Source: QHWK01 sp035315685 (GTDB lineage Bacteria; Acidobacteriota; Vicinamibacteria; Vicinamibacterales; CAVVIG01). From it: DNA of 32,246 nucleotides. Of this stretch, positions 1 through 9,181 are shown in pieces. Numbering within the stretch: position 1 is the stretch's first letter; the number at the start of each line of letters is the position of its first letter. The DNA lies in NCBI GenBank assembly GCA_035315685.1, contig DATFXR010000012.1, forward strand, positions 1 through 32,246. The letters are read 5' to 3'. The position numbers were made by a program, and so were the translations under genes. Below the pieces are notes generated by a model. It worked only from the letters and a program-made list of their open reading frames with translations, was not told where the DNA came from and ran no database searches.

Positions 1-1329
1 CTCACCGCGCGCGTTCGCCGGGCCGAATTTGGCTTTGCCCGCAGGCGCATTGATCCGCCGGATCTCGACCTGATCGATCCCGAGCTGGCGTGCCGCCTTG
101 GCGATCACCGGCTCCATCAGGACGATGCCCTGCATGCCGCCAGGCTGGCTCTGCGCGCGGCGAGGTGGCGTGTTGGACATCGCGGTGACGCCGCGCCAAC
201 GCATCGCCTCGGGCTGGAACAGCAGTGACGCGAAGCGCGCGGCCGTGTTGCCGTCGCCCCCGGGGCCGTACGGTCCGCCGTCGACCACGGTGTACATATC
301 GAGCGCGGTGATTCGGCCTTCCTTGGTAAACCCGACCTTCATCCGGCCGTGCAACGCGGGACGCGCGCCACCAATGCCGTGCTCTTCCTCACGACTCACA
401 CGCATCTGCACCGGCGTTCCCGTCTTCTTGGCCAGGAGCGCCGGGATGATATCCGTGACCGATCCCGTCCCCTTACTGCCGTAACCGCCGCCGCAGTACT
501 CGCTGATGACCACGACGTTTTCCGGCTCGAGGCTCAACCAGCGGGCCACCGACATGACCGTCTGCACGACGCTCTGGGTCGACAGGTGAATGAACAGCTT
601 GCCGTTCTGCCAGTACGCCATCGACGTGCGACTCTCGAGGCACTGATGGCTCGTATTCGGCGTCGCAAACGTCTCGTCGAGAATGAGCGCCGCCTTCTTG
701 AAGCCGGCCTCGACGTCGCCGTACGACCAGGGTGCGTCGGTGTCCTTGCCGAGCGGTAGACGACCCGCCTTGTACTCAGCTACTTCTGCTGCCGTCCACT
801 TCAGGTCCTGAATCTGCGGAAGCGGCAACGGCTGGCCCGGCACTGGAGCGGGACGAATCCAGACGTTCCCCTCCACACGCGGATTCGCCGCACCGGGCAG
901 CAGCGAGGCGACCGGATCCACACTGAACGGCAGCGGTTCCCACTGAATGTCGATCCGTTCGATCGCTTCAGCAGCCGTGAGCTCGTCGACCGCCGCGACA
1001 GCCAGGATCGGTTCGCCCTGATAGAGCGGCTCGTTCGTCAGCGCCTTCTCGCTGTTGGGGTTGGCCTTGATGAGCTGACCCGCGTCATTCACCTGATCCT
1101 TGGGACCTGGCACGTCATCGGCTGTCAGAATCGCCTTCACGCCGGGCATGGCTAACGCCGCGCGGGTGTCGACGCTCTTGACACGCGCGTGCGGGTAACG
1201 GCTCAGCAGGAGCCGCGCGTACAGCATCCCAGGCACGCGGAAGTCTTCGGAGTACCGCGCACGACCGGTGACCTTCGCGTGGAGGTCAGGGGTTGAGTAG
1301 TTCTGACCGACCAGCTTCTGTTCAGCCAT
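1..1329 (-). CDS. Xanthine dehydrogenase/CoxL-family molybdopterin-binding subunit (N-terminal part, cut by window edge)
   Basis: The minus frame is open from an ATG at 1329 to the window edge (443 codons), and a GGAGGT ribosome site lies about 6 bases before the ATG. The start reads MAEQKLVGQNYSTPDLHAKV, followed by an 'aldehyde oxidase a/b hammerhead' type segment (ARYSEDFRVPGMLYARLLLS, the KSVDTRAALAMPGV stretch, then EPILAVAAVDELTAAEAI). A glycine-rich YCGGGYGSKG motif near residues 277-286 and the NTPPRRAQSQPGG stretch are typical of the Mo-cofactor-binding domain of this family. Members are the large subunit of molybdenum hydroxylases that oxidise purines, aldehydes or CO. The substrate cannot be told here because the catalytic Glu region lies outside the window. 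FeS and FAD subunits are not visible upstream, so they would have to be downstream or elsewhere. Confidence 0.88.
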   Translation of the reverse strand, partial: MAEQKLVGQNYSTPDLHAKVTGRARYSEDFRVPGMLYARLLLSRYPHARVKSVDTRAALAMPGVKAILTADDVPGPKDQVNDAGQLIKANPNSEKALTNEPLYQGEPILAVAAVDELTAAEAIERIDIQWEPLPFSVDPVASLLPGAANPRVEGNVWIRPAPVPGQPLPLPQIQDLKWTAAEVAEYKAGRLPLGKDTDAPWSYGDVEAGFKKAALILDETFATPNTSHQCLESRTSMAYWQNGKLFIHLSTQSVVQTVMSVARWLSLEPENVVVISEYCGGGYGSKGTGSVTDIIPALLAKKTGTPVQMRVSREEEHGIGGARPALHGRMKVGFTKEGRITALDMYTVVDGGPYGPGGDGNTAARFASLLFQPEAMRWRGVTAMSNTPPRRAQSQPGGMQGIVLMEPVIAKAARQLGIDQVEIRRINAPAGKAKFGPANARGE

Positions 1330-1894
1330 CTCGAACCTCCACGCCAGACAGATTCCGCGGGATTGGGTCGCGTCTCGCAGTGCACAGCATATACCCGACA
1401 GGCAAGCCAGCTCCCGCAAAATGGCTGCGTCCGATTTGGCAGTTGATAGGTGATGGCAACGCCATGAATGTTTCAGGGCCGACGCGCGTGCGGGCTGTCT
1501 GCGTATGCCGTTTGCCTCTGATCTCCTGGTCTCCAGCAAGGTTCTGCCTCAGTCTTTCGAGAGCCGCGCGATCTTGGCCTCGGCGGCACTACGGATTCCG
1601 TCCCGGCGGGGACGTGCTCGAAGCGAAAGGTGCCTTGTCTGATCGTTGTCCTCGTTTGCGTGATGGAACCCTGAGCGGTCGTGAGCTCGATCTGCGCGCC
1701 CGGCAGGACGGCCCCCGGTCACAACCGCCCCCCCTTTACCAAATCTTCATGTCCACTGTGGCGCTGAACCCGAGGCCTGGCCATAGGGCGCGCGTTCGCG
1801 AGGACGATCGACCGCAACGTTCTCTCTGACACAAACGTCAGGATCGCCGAGCGCGCGAGCCGGTAACATCCGACGTGACGGCTAGTACTCGCGA
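1330..1894. other. Divergent intergenic region without a recognisable gene
   Basis: This stretch separates the minus-strand molybdenum hydroxylase from the plus-strand secreted protein and should hold both promoters. Open frames here lack ribosome sites and resemble no protein family I know. I see no convincing -35/-10 pair, repeat or hairpin. Confidence 0.5.
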
Positions 1895-1907
1895 TGGGAG
1901 GTGGAGC

Positions 1908-2519
1908 ATGAAGACGCCAACGTTCGCAGCAGCGATGCTGATCGCCGCAGGTGCAAATCAGACTGTGACGTTTGACGCGGCTGACGTCGGCAAACCTCCG
2001 GCTGGCTGGACCGCGACGCAGACGGGAAGTGGCCACGCGATCTGGGCTGTGGTGCTGGACGACACGGCTCCCAGCAAGCCGAACGTGCTCAAACAATCGG
2101 GCCAGGCGACGTACCCCGTCTGTCTCAAGGACGACACGAGCGTGAAGGACGGGTTCGTGGAAGTGAAGTTCAAACCGGTGTCGGGTCGCGAAGATCAGGC
2201 CGGCGGACTCGTCTGGCGGGCCAAAGATGCGAACAACTATTACATCGCCCGTGCGAACGCCCTCGAGGACAACGTCACGATTTACCACACGATCAACGGC
2301 CGCCGAACGGAAAAGAAGCGCGCGAACATGAAGGTGCCCTCGAACCAGTGGCACACACTGCGCGTCGAATTCCAGGGCAGCCATTTCGTCGTGCGCTTCG
2401 ATGGTAAGGACGCGCTTGCGTGGGACGATGACACGTTCCGAGAGCCCGGAAGGGTAGGAGTCTGGACGAAAGCGGACAGTGTCACGCTGTTCGACGACTT
2501 CTCATACGGTAGTCAGTAG
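1908..2519 (+). CDS. Secreted LamG/DUF1080-like (concanavalin A-fold) protein
   Basis: 203 residues. The ATG at 1908 follows a GGGAGGTGG ribosome site (1895-1903); a GTG at 1875 in frame is less likely because it has no such site and would bury the signal peptide. Residues 1-16 (MKTPTFAAAMLIAAGA) look like a short secretion signal. The rest has the pattern of the jelly-roll domain annotated DUF1080 / family-16-like glycoside hydrolase: FVEVKFKPVSGREDQAGGLVWRA, NNYYIARANALEDNV, WHTLRVEFQG, then the closing GRVGVWTKADSVTLFDDFSY. Such domains bind or cleave saccharides, but no catalytic acid can be assigned, so the role may be binding only. It appears monocistronic. Confidence 0.75.
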   Translation: MKTPTFAAAMLIAAGANQTVTFDAADVGKPPAGWTATQTGSGHAIWAVVLDDTAPSKPNVLKQSGQATYPVCLKDDTSVKDGFVEVKFKPVSGREDQAGGLVWRAKDANNYYIARANALEDNVTIYHTINGRRTEKKRANMKVPSNQWHTLRVEFQGSHFVVRFDGKDALAWDDDTFREPGRVGVWTKADSVTLFDDFSYGSQ

Positions 2520-3017
2520 CGCGAAAGAACACGGCCGGCCGGTCAAAATCGCGGTGTAGAATGGCAATCGGCGAGAACGGGTGAAACAAGAAAATCGCGA
2601 CGATCGCCAATGTCTATCGGGTTCTTCGCAACGGTTGACGGCTTTTGAAAACGGCTGCAAAAACGCCGAAAATCCGCCCTGTGGGTCGGGGGGTCGCCGG
2701 TTCGAATCCGGCCATCCCGACCAATTCTCCCCAAAATCGGCAGCACACTTGTAGCACCGAGCCGCCGTGAAACGCGATCGTCCGCGAAGCCGCGCGTCGC
2801 GCCGTCGCTTCGCCGCACAATTCTCCGGCAGGCCGGGCCGTTCGCGTTGTAGTCCATCCTTGGAGTCTTTTCTAGTTGAGTTCGAACCGGAGAATCTGTG
2901 CGGGCGTGGCCGCACACGTCTCCACCTTTCACGCCGCGCCGCGACCGTTGTGCCACCCCGAGTCTCCTTGCATCGCGAAGAAGTCCGCTATGTGCGCAGA
3001 GGCCGATCATCGATCAT
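2520..3017. other. Intergenic stretch holding a tRNA 3' fragment, otherwise no gene
   Basis: About 500 bases between the secreted protein and the FkbM methyltransferase. The only recognisable element is the tRNA 3' end at 2679-2723. Minus-strand open frames across it contain peptides of the type 'GRIRTGDPPTHR' and 'GMAGFEPATPRP', which are translations of a tRNA T-arm and not proteins. No integrase gene is seen beside it. Confidence 0.6.
2679..2723 (+). pseudogene. 3' half of a tRNA gene (Pro-like), 5' half missing; possible attachment-site remnant
   Basis: A complete T-arm is present: stem GCCGG (2696-2700), loop TTCGAAT (2701-2707), stem CCGGC (2708-2712). It is followed by a 7-base acceptor strand CATCCCG (2713-2719), discriminator A (2720) and an encoded CCA (2721-2723). 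The variable-loop region GGGGTC plus G72/A73 fit bacterial tRNA-Pro. The matching 5' acceptor strand (CGGGATG) and a D-arm are absent in the preceding 80 bases, and the anticodon stem does not pair. A tRNA 3' end alone is what site-specific integration of an island leaves at its far boundary. The amino-acid assignment is uncertain. Confidence 0.7.
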
Positions 3018-3029
3018 CGGAGACTTGGT

Positions 3030-3791
3030 GTGAGCACCGCGGGAGAAGGCGTCCAGCGGATCGGGAAGGAATTGCTGGCTCGAGTGGGGCTACACGTATC
3101 ACGCGGTCCCGCGAACCGGTTCGAGGCGATGGAGCGCGCCATCGCCGATCTTCGAGCACGCGGGTACGCACCCAGGGCGGTCATCGATGGCGGCGCGAAC
3201 GTTGGCCGCTGGACCGAGCTCACGCACTCGACGTTTCCCAACGCTGCCTACTTCCTTGTCGAGCCGCAGCCGGCTTGTCTGCCCTTGCTCGAAGCGGTCA
3301 AAGAACGTCTCCCGGCCGTCGAGGTCTTCAATTGCGCTCTGACGCAGCCGGGCGTCGACAGCGTCGGCATGGTCGGTTCCGGCAGTGACAGTACGTCCGA
3401 GGGCGCGTGGATCCCAACGTCTGGAGAATCGGCAGACGGCCTGCAAGTGAAGGCGGCGACCCTCGACAGCCTGTTCGCGGATCGATTCCAGGTGCAGGAT
3501 CGCGTGTTTCTCAAGCTGGATCTCGAAGGCTACGAGTACAACGCCTTTCTCGGCGCGACGGAGTTGCTGAAGTGTGTTGAAGTAATTCTTAGCGAAGTCC
3601 GCTTCTACGACGTGAGCTGCAGCGGTCACCAGGTCTTCAGTCAGATCGTCAGCCTCCTGCTCTCGCATGGATTCATCGTGTACGATTTCGCGCGACTCGT
3701 CGCCAGGCCCCGCGATGGTCGCTTGTTCTTCGGTGATGCGCTGTTCGTTCGCAGCGACAGCGAGCTGGCTGCGGATGTGCAGTGGCGGTAA
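3030..3791 (+). CDS. FkbM-family SAM-dependent methyltransferase
   Basis: 253 residues from the GTG at 3030, which has a CGGAG ribosome site about 7 bases upstream; the longer frame upstream runs through tRNA-flanking sequence and has no protein-like content. The SAM-binding motif VIDGGANVGR is at residues 51-60. The family signature FLKLDLEGYEYNAFLGATEL is at about 160-179, with a downstream VEVILSEVRFYDV strand. FkbM proteins O-methylate sugars, polyketides or other small substrates. No glycan or antibiotic genes are adjacent, so the substrate is unknown. It stands alone just downstream of the tRNA fragment and could be cargo of a past insertion. Confidence 0.85.
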   Translation: MSTAGEGVQRIGKELLARVGLHVSRGPANRFEAMERAIADLRARGYAPRAVIDGGANVGRWTELTHSTFPNAAYFLVEPQPACLPLLEAVKERLPAVEVFNCALTQPGVDSVGMVGSGSDSTSEGAWIPTSGESADGLQVKAATLDSLFADRFQVQDRVFLKLDLEGYEYNAFLGATELLKCVEVILSEVRFYDVSCSGHQVFSQIVSLLLSHGFIVYDFARLVARPRDGRLFFGDALFVRSDSELAADVQWR

Positions 3792-4357
3792 GCATTTCAT
3801 GGGCGAACCTCGTCACGCGCAATCTCCGTGCGGCCCGTGCGACGGCTGGGAGCGCGTGGCCAAACGGGTGGCCTGACGTTCCTGGCGCGCGACGACTCGC
3901 GCGGAGAGGCGGAGACTGCGCATCATTTGCAGGCGCCGTGGCCGGTTGCGCTTCATGACCCGGTGAAATTCGAACAGCCCCGCCGCGCGGACCTTGGACC
4001 AGGGATTTCTCGATGGAAGCTTCGCCAATTCACTCAACTCGAGTTGCGTGAGTAAGAGGCGCGCGCGATTGGCGTCGCCGTGGACGTCTCAGAGACGTTC
4101 ACATCACCGATGATTTGAGGAGCCTGTCCGACTGGCGCCTTGTTCGCGTGGCGCGATCGCTCGATTGGCGTTTCGCGAACGGGTGATCAGTCGTCATGGA
4201 ATTCTTCTAAGGCTGCTCCTAATTCCTATCGTCACGCAGAGTCGGTTGTCGGTGCGCGACGATAATTCGGCAGCGATGTCGACGCGGTCTGCAGCGTCTG
4301 CGCGTCCGTATTTCAGAGTACAGTCTCGGTCACACGGCGGGTTCAGAATCGTCGCCC
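3792..4357. other. Intergenic region without a recognisable gene
   Basis: About 570 bases before the multihaem cytochrome gene. Short open frames on both strands lack ribosome sites and recognisable domains. The promoter of the cytochrome gene must lie in its right part, but I cannot place one with confidence. Confidence 0.5.
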
Positions 4358-4370
4358 AAGGAGGTCCTGC

Positions 4371-7250
4371 GTGCCTCGTTCGACCACCTTGCTGTTGATC
4401 CTGAGTTGCTCGGCCGCGTCAGTCGTCGCCGCATCGAACTGGCGCAGCGCTGCGCATCAGTCATCGCAACAACCTGCGACGCAGGCCGGTGCTCGCGTCG
4501 TGGCTCAATGTCCGGACGCGGTAGAGAATCCGCTGCCGCTACCCAGCTCCATGTCGCCCGACGACTTCCACGTCAAGCTGCTGGCGTTCGTCCAGAACCG
4601 CGAGTACGTGAAGCTGCGCTGGTGCGTCGACAAGTCCGTTCGCGACACCGGACCCTATGTCTATCAGGAATATCTCGGCACGCATCCAGCCGTTCGCGGC
4701 TATTACTCGCCCGGGATCATGACGTGGCTGGTCAACGGACGGATCGACGATGTCCCCGATGGGGCGATGATCGTGAAGGAGATGTACGTGCCCGGGCCGG
4801 CAGCGCGCTACGAGGGGCAGTCGCCGACCCCGGAGCGGTGGACGGTGATGATCAAGGATTCGGCAGCGTCGCGCGACGGCTGGTTCTGGGGTGGGTTGTG
4901 GAGCCACGATCCGCCGATGCCCGCCCCCAGCGACAGCTACAAGCCGCCGTTCCCGGAGCGCAACGAGGGCTTCGGCCTCACCTGCCTCCACTGCCACGCT
5001 TCGTCCGAGAAGGAATCGACGTTTGCGGCGCTGGACAACATCAAAGGGTTTCCCGGAAACCCGCTCAGTTTCTTCGTCGATGCCACCTGGAGAAACCCGC
5101 CGCCTCCGGAGTCAAAGACGCTGGAGGATATCTCTCCGGACCATCGCATGCTCCTGCTGCGGCCGAGCAGGCGTGCGATAGAGATGGCCACCCACGCCGA
5201 GTTCCTGCGTTATTACCCGGGTGTCTCGACTCCGGACGGAGTACAGCGGATGCCCGCCGAGACGTACGACCACGTCGTGGCCGGCCCGCGCGGCGCCGAG
5301 ATGTTCATCACGTCAGACGCGTGCATGTCGTGTCACAGCGGCAACGCCTGGTACGGATCAAAGCACACGATGATCCTCGAGAACTACTCGAAGAACCCGG
5401 TCAACGTGTCGCCGTATGGTGAATGGCGATGGTCGCCGATGGGCCTGGCCGGCAGGGATCCGATCTTCTTCGCGCAGTTGGACAGCGAGCTGGCGTTCCT
5501 CAAGGACCGGCCTGGCGAGCAGCAGGCCATCGTGAACACCTGCTTCCGCTGCCACGGCGTGATGGGGAAACGACAGCTCGACGCCGATCACGGCTACGAT
5601 CCGGCTTTGCCGGGCAACACGCGCCCCGAGCCCGACTTCAAGCTCGATTGGGTCTACAACACCGACCTCGCGAGCGCGAATTTCAAGTACGGAGCGCTCG
5701 CGCGCGACGGCGTCAGCTGCGCCTCCTGCCATCACATCGTCGCGGACAAGACGCCGGCCGGCCAGGATCCGCTCCAATCGTTCCTCGACCACCAGATCAC
5801 CGGCCAGTTCACCACCGGAAGCGCGCGCGAGATCTTCGGGCCGTTCGAGGACAAGGAGACGTCGCCACATCCGATGAAGGCATCTCTCGACGTCACGCCG
5901 AAAAACAGTGACTACGTCAAGAACTCACGCCTGTGCGGCAACTGCCACACGATCAACCTTCCGGTGATGGACAAGAAGTCGGAGAAGCCGTCGGTCGGTC
6001 ATTCACTCGAGCAGGTGACCTACCTCGAATGGCTGAACAGCGAGTTCCAGACCGACTTCAATCCCGGCCCCAACGCCAGGTCGTGCCAGTCGTGCCACAT
6101 GTCGACCAGCTACGCGAATGCGGTGAACCAGGTGTCCGTGAAGCAGATTCAGACTGCGATCGCCGATGTCCAGGACGACACCTATCCGGCCGCCGAGCAC
6201 ACCGCGCCGATGGACGAGATCCGCGCGAGGTTCAGGGAGACCGGGTTCGCGCGGCATCAGCTGCAGGGCCTGAACGTGTTCCTGATCGAGATGTTCAACC
6301 AGTTCATGACGCCCGATGCGAGCCAGCCGCCGAACCTCTCGAACGACATCCTCGGCGTCCGCAAGAGCGACTTCATGAGCACGCTCGACAACGACCTGCC
6401 GAACGCCGTTGCGAATTTCGTCCAGGTGGCCCAGTACGAGACGGCGACGATCGAGGTGGCGCAGCCAGCGGTCGACGCGACCACGCTCTCCACCGAGGTG
6501 ACGGTCACCAACAAAACAGGGCATCGTTTTCCGAGCGGCGTCGGGTTCCGACGAGCCTTCATTCGATTCGACGTCATGGACGGCGGCGCCACCGATGCCA
6601 GGACCAAGCAGCCGAAGATCATCTGGTCCTCAGGCGCCACCAATGAGGCGGGCTTCATCGTCGATGGCGATGGACGGATTCTGGAGAGCGAGTACGTCGG
6701 CACGAACCGCGCCCGCAAAGGACCGGCGCAGCCGCATTTCTGGGGCAAGGACCACCCGATCACGTCGTCCAGTCAGGTTCAGATTTACGAGGAGCTGGTC
6801 AAGGACGCCGACGGGAACTACACGACGAGCTTCATCCGGCGAAACGAGATCCCGAAGGACAACCGCCTGCTGCCGCGAGGCTGGACGAAGGACGGACCGG
6901 CTCCCAGATCGTTCAAGGACGAATTCCTGCACGCGACGTTCCCGGAAGGCGAGGCGGCGAACGACCCGTCGTATCAGAGCGGCAGCGGGACGAGCGTCGT
7001 GCGCTATGCAGTCCCGCTCTCGCGTCTGGGGAACGCCGATCGCTCCAAGCTGATGGTGAAGGCGACGTTATATTACCAGGCGATCCCGCCGTATTACTTG
7101 ACGCAACGCTTCGAACAGGCACCGCATGCGCCGGGCACGCAGCGGCTGTTCTATCTGACGTCCCGCCTGAATACCGCGGGCACGCCAATCGAGGGCTGGA
7201 AGCTGCTGGTGGCCGCTACGCCCGCCAGGCCGGTCACGCGCGCTCATTGA
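4371..7250 (+). CDS. Secreted six-haem c-type cytochrome with N-terminal cytochrome P460-like domain
   Basis: 959 residues. The GTG start at 4371 is preceded by a near-perfect AAGGAGGT site (4358-4365). Residues 1-21 form a Sec-type signal peptide (MPRSTTLLLILSCSAASVVA). Six CxxCH haem sites begin at residues 205 (CLHCH), 318 (CMSCH), 391 (CFRCH), 450 (CASCH), 522 (CGNCH) and 572 (CQSCH). Residues about 60-210 (HPAVRGYYSPGIMTWL, PDGAMIVKEMYVPG, ending at the first haem) resemble the cytochrome P460 family. After the last haem comes a long haem-free region with an EVTVTNKTGHRFPSGVGFRR segment around 700-730, a beta-sandwich motif seen in several multihaem cytochromes. It probably moves electrons in the periplasm or at the outer surface. 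No oxidoreductase partner or porin partner is adjacent, so substrate and partner are unknown. Confidence 0.88.
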   Translation: MPRSTTLLLILSCSAASVVAASNWRSAAHQSSQQPATQAGARVVAQCPDAVENPLPLPSSMSPDDFHVKLLAFVQNREYVKLRWCVDKSVRDTGPYVYQEYLGTHPAVRGYYSPGIMTWLVNGRIDDVPDGAMIVKEMYVPGPAARYEGQSPTPERWTVMIKDSAASRDGWFWGGLWSHDPPMPAPSDSYKPPFPERNEGFGLTCLHCHASSEKESTFAALDNIKGFPGNPLSFFVDATWRNPPPPESKTLEDISPDHRMLLLRPSRRAIEMATHAEFLRYYPGVSTPDGVQRMPAETYDHVVAGPRGAEMFITSDACMSCHSGNAWYGSKHTMILENYSKNPVNVSPYGEWRWSPMGLAGRDPIFFAQLDSELAFLKDRPGEQQAIVNTCFRCHGVMGKRQLDADHGYDPALPGNTRPEPDFKLDWVYNTDLASANFKYGALARDGVSCASCHHIVADKTPAGQDPLQSFLDHQITGQFTTGSAREIFGPFEDKETSPHPMKASLDVTPKNSDYVKNSRLCGNCHTINLPVMDKKSEKPSVGHSLEQVTYLEWLNSEFQTDFNPGPNARSCQSCHMSTSYANAVNQVSVKQIQTAIADVQDDTYPAAEHTAPMDEIRARFRETGFARHQLQGLNVFLIEMFNQFMTPDASQPPNLSNDILGVRKSDFMSTLDNDLPNAVANFVQVAQYETATIEVAQPAVDATTLSTEVTVTNKTGHRFPSGVGFRRAFIRFDVMDGGATDARTKQPKIIWSSGATNEAGFIVDGDGRILESEYVGTNRARKGPAQPHFWGKDHPITSSSQVQIYEELVKDADGNYTTSFIRRNEIPKDNRLLPRGWTKDGPAPRSFKDEFLHATFPEGEAANDPSYQSGSGTSVVRYAVPLSRLGNADRSKLMVKATLYYQAIPPYYLTQRFEQAPHAPGTQRLFYLTSRLNTAGTPIEGWKLLVAATPARPVTRAH

Positions 7251-7288
7251 CAGCAACGTTCGGTTTTGCACGATGAGGAGATGACGTC

Positions 7289-7942
7289 ATGAAGAACTAC
7301 GTGTTCGGGTATGGTTCCCTCCTCGAAAGGGCGTCGCGGACGCGCACGAACCCGGAGGCCGTAGGCGCCTGGCCGGCGCGCGTCACCGGCTATCAGCGCG
7401 GCTGGTTTCATCAGTTCGCCGACAACGTCGGCAGCACCTGTACCTACCTGGGCGCGGAAAAGGTCGCAGGCAAGACCATCAACGGCGTCGTGTATCCCGT
7501 CAACGACATTGAAGCCACCAAACAACGGGAAACAGGCTATACAGCGGTTCCCCTCACGACAGACGACATCAAAATGCTGGATGGCTGCCCCCCGTTGACA
7601 ATTGGCGCCGACGTGCAGGTCTACATCTTCGTCAGCAATCCAGCGTCGATCTCCAAGACCAAGGAACCGACACCCACCTTTCCGATGGTTCAGTCGTACG
7701 TCGACATCTGCATCAACGGTTGCCTGGAGTTGGAAGCGCTCTATCGGGAGGTGAACGGTTCGTTCACGAAGGAGTTCATCAGCACGACCACCGGATGGAA
7801 TGCTTACTGGGTGAACGACCGGATCTATCCTCGCCGGCCGTTCATCTACGCACCCAACGCCAGCGCGATCGACAGGGCGCTGAAGGCCGGAAACGTGCTC
7901 CAGTACGTCCAGCTGCACGATTTGGGTGTGCAAATCGCCTAG
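7289..7942 (+). CDS. Gamma-glutamylcyclotransferase-fold protein
   Basis: 217 residues. The ATG at 7289 follows a GAGGAG site. The N-terminus YVFGYGSLL (residues 4-12) is the substrate-loop signature of the GGCT/AIG2 fold. Glu81 in KQRETGY sits where the fold's catalytic general acid/base is found. Middle strands (GVVYPVNDIEATK) also match. The family converts gamma-glutamyl dipeptides or glutathione to 5-oxoproline, but many members have unknown substrates. At 217 residues it is longer than the 120-150-residue minimal fold, with a C-terminal helical and basic tail (YWVNDRIYPRRPF). It lies 38 bases after the cytochrome gene and may be cotranscribed with it. Confidence 0.82.
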   Translation: MKNYVFGYGSLLERASRTRTNPEAVGAWPARVTGYQRGWFHQFADNVGSTCTYLGAEKVAGKTINGVVYPVNDIEATKQRETGYTAVPLTTDDIKMLDGCPPLTIGADVQVYIFVSNPASISKTKEPTPTFPMVQSYVDICINGCLELEALYREVNGSFTKEFISTTTGWNAYWVNDRIYPRRPFIYAPNASAIDRALKAGNVLQYVQLHDLGVQIA

Positions 7943-8017
7943 CGAAGATCTTCAACTCCCGCGAGGAACAGGCGCCGTTGGCGATCGGTTGCGTCACCCG
8001 CCGCCAGTTTAGGCGCC

Positions 8018-8416
8018 TTACCGCCTTCGAATAATCGTCACGTCGACCTGCCGGCGACCGAAACGGCGCGCAGCGGCACAATCGGGGATATACACGTCTA
8101 TCTGCCGCTTGCGCACGCGAGGACCGGTATCGAGCACGCGATACGATCCGTCGTAAGGTGCCGCACCAGCGATGCGGATGATCGTACCGATCGGCAGGAT
8201 CGCCGGATCGGCCGCGACGATGCCTTCCGACACTCGCGTGCCGGCGGCCGTAACGCTGCCCGTGCAGTACGCCGTTGCCGAAAAGCGCAACGGCCCCGCT
8301 GGGGGCGTCGGAGTGGGCTGCTGCACCCGCTTCGCGCACGCCGATGCGGTCGCGACGAGCAGCACGAGGCCGACGTAGCGCGCGGGCGTCTTCACGTCAC
8401 TCGATGACCGCGACAT
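8018..8416 (-). CDS. 3D-domain (Asp-Asp-Asp) lipoprotein
   Basis: Up to 132 residues. A hydrophobic signal (VGLVLLVATASAC) ends in a Cys that could be lipidated. The C-terminal part is a 3D domain, with IVAADPAILPIGTIIRIAG and YRVLDTGPRVRKRQIDVYIP carrying its conserved Asp residues and a closing FGRRQVDVTII strand. This double-psi barrel occurs in MltA-type lytic transglycosylases and stationary-phase-survival proteins, where it cleaves peptidoglycan glycan. The ATG at 8416 overlaps the end of ybaK by 20 bases. A GTG at 8395, just after the ybaK stop, would give a neater lipoprotein signal and is an equally good start. Neither has a clear ribosome site, so coupling to ybaK is likely. Confidence 0.82.
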   Translation of the reverse strand: MSRSSSDVKTPARYVGLVLLVATASACAKRVQQPTPTPPAGPLRFSATAYCTGSVTAAGTRVSEGIVAADPAILPIGTIIRIAGAAPYDGSYRVLDTGPRVRKRQIDVYIPDCAAARRFGRRQVDVTIIRRR

Positions 8417-8870
8417 CTACCGGCGTTGCATCGAGGACGTCGACGAACGCCTGCGGCGCGAGCGCGACGAGGAATCCGCGACGTCCGCCGTTCACGTAGA
8501 CCGTGTCGAGATCGAGGATCGTTCGCTCGACGTAGAGCGGCAGCGCCTTGCGCGTACCGAATGGTGAGGTGCCACCCACCATGTAGCCGGTGTAGCGCTC
8601 GGCGGCCTCCGGCCGACATGGTGTCACCGTCTTCGTGCCGATGGCGCGCGCGAGCGCCTTCGTCGAGACCTCGCGGTCGCCGTGCATCAGCACGATGAGC
8701 GGCTGCTTGCGGTCGTCCTCCATGACCAGGGTCTTTACGACTGAATGCTCCGCCACGCCCAGCTCCCGCGCGGCGACGCGCGTGCCGCCGTGAACCTCGT
8801 AGCGGTAAGTGTGTTCGGTGAACCGGACACCGTAACGGCGAAGCGCGTGGATGGCGGGTGTGGACGACAT
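8397..8870 (-). CDS. ybaK: Cys-tRNA(Pro)/Cys-tRNA(Cys) deacylase YbaK
   Basis: 157 residues, the usual length. The fold is complete: SVVKTLVM with the conserved Lys46, LIVLMHGDREVSTKALARAIG, and the signature GYMVGGTSPFGTRKALPLYVE near residues 94-114. YbaK edits Cys mischarged on tRNA-Pro in the cytoplasm. It is the first gene of a two-gene minus-strand unit with the 3D-domain lipoprotein. Confidence 0.93.
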   Translation of the reverse strand: MSSTPAIHALRRYGVRFTEHTYRYEVHGGTRVAARELGVAEHSVVKTLVMEDDRKQPLIVLMHGDREVSTKALARAIGTKTVTPCRPEAAERYTGYMVGGTSPFGTRKALPLYVERTILDLDTVYVNGGRRGFLVALAPQAFVDVLDATPVDVAVIE

Positions 8871-9181
8871 CGATTCCGATGAATGGTGTGCTCGGCGCGG
8901 CGCTTCCGATCGGCTTCAAGCGCCGGTCATAATCGGGATTTTGTCAGGCGCGGCGCCAGGCTGGAAGGGCGATTTTGCGCCTTCACCGCATGCGGGTCGA
9001 AGCGGCCTGCGTCGAGGTGGCTGGCGCCCATTGAATCGGATGACCGACGTGAGACCTCCGGAATAGTGGAGGGGAGTCTGCGCGTGACTGCGAAGGGTCG
9101 CGCAACATCATTGCGATTCAACGAGTTGAAGCGTGCCGTTTGTGCATGCCGCTGGCACCGTGTGTGCGGTTCGTGAAGCCG

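Noticed and set aside
2502..3010. Minus-strand open frames giving 'GRIRTGDPPTHR' / 'GMAGFEPATPRP' peptides
   Set aside because: These peptides are translations of the tRNA T-arm region and are well-known spurious annotations.
4207..4230. CTAAGG...CCTAAT tandem in the gap before the cytochrome gene
   Set aside because: Period is 12 and not 11, the GACTTC core is missing, and no -10 lies at +16.
7943..8017. Short palindrome GAAGATCTTC between convergent genes as a terminator
   Set aside because: Stem of five pairs without loop or T-run; not enough for a terminator.
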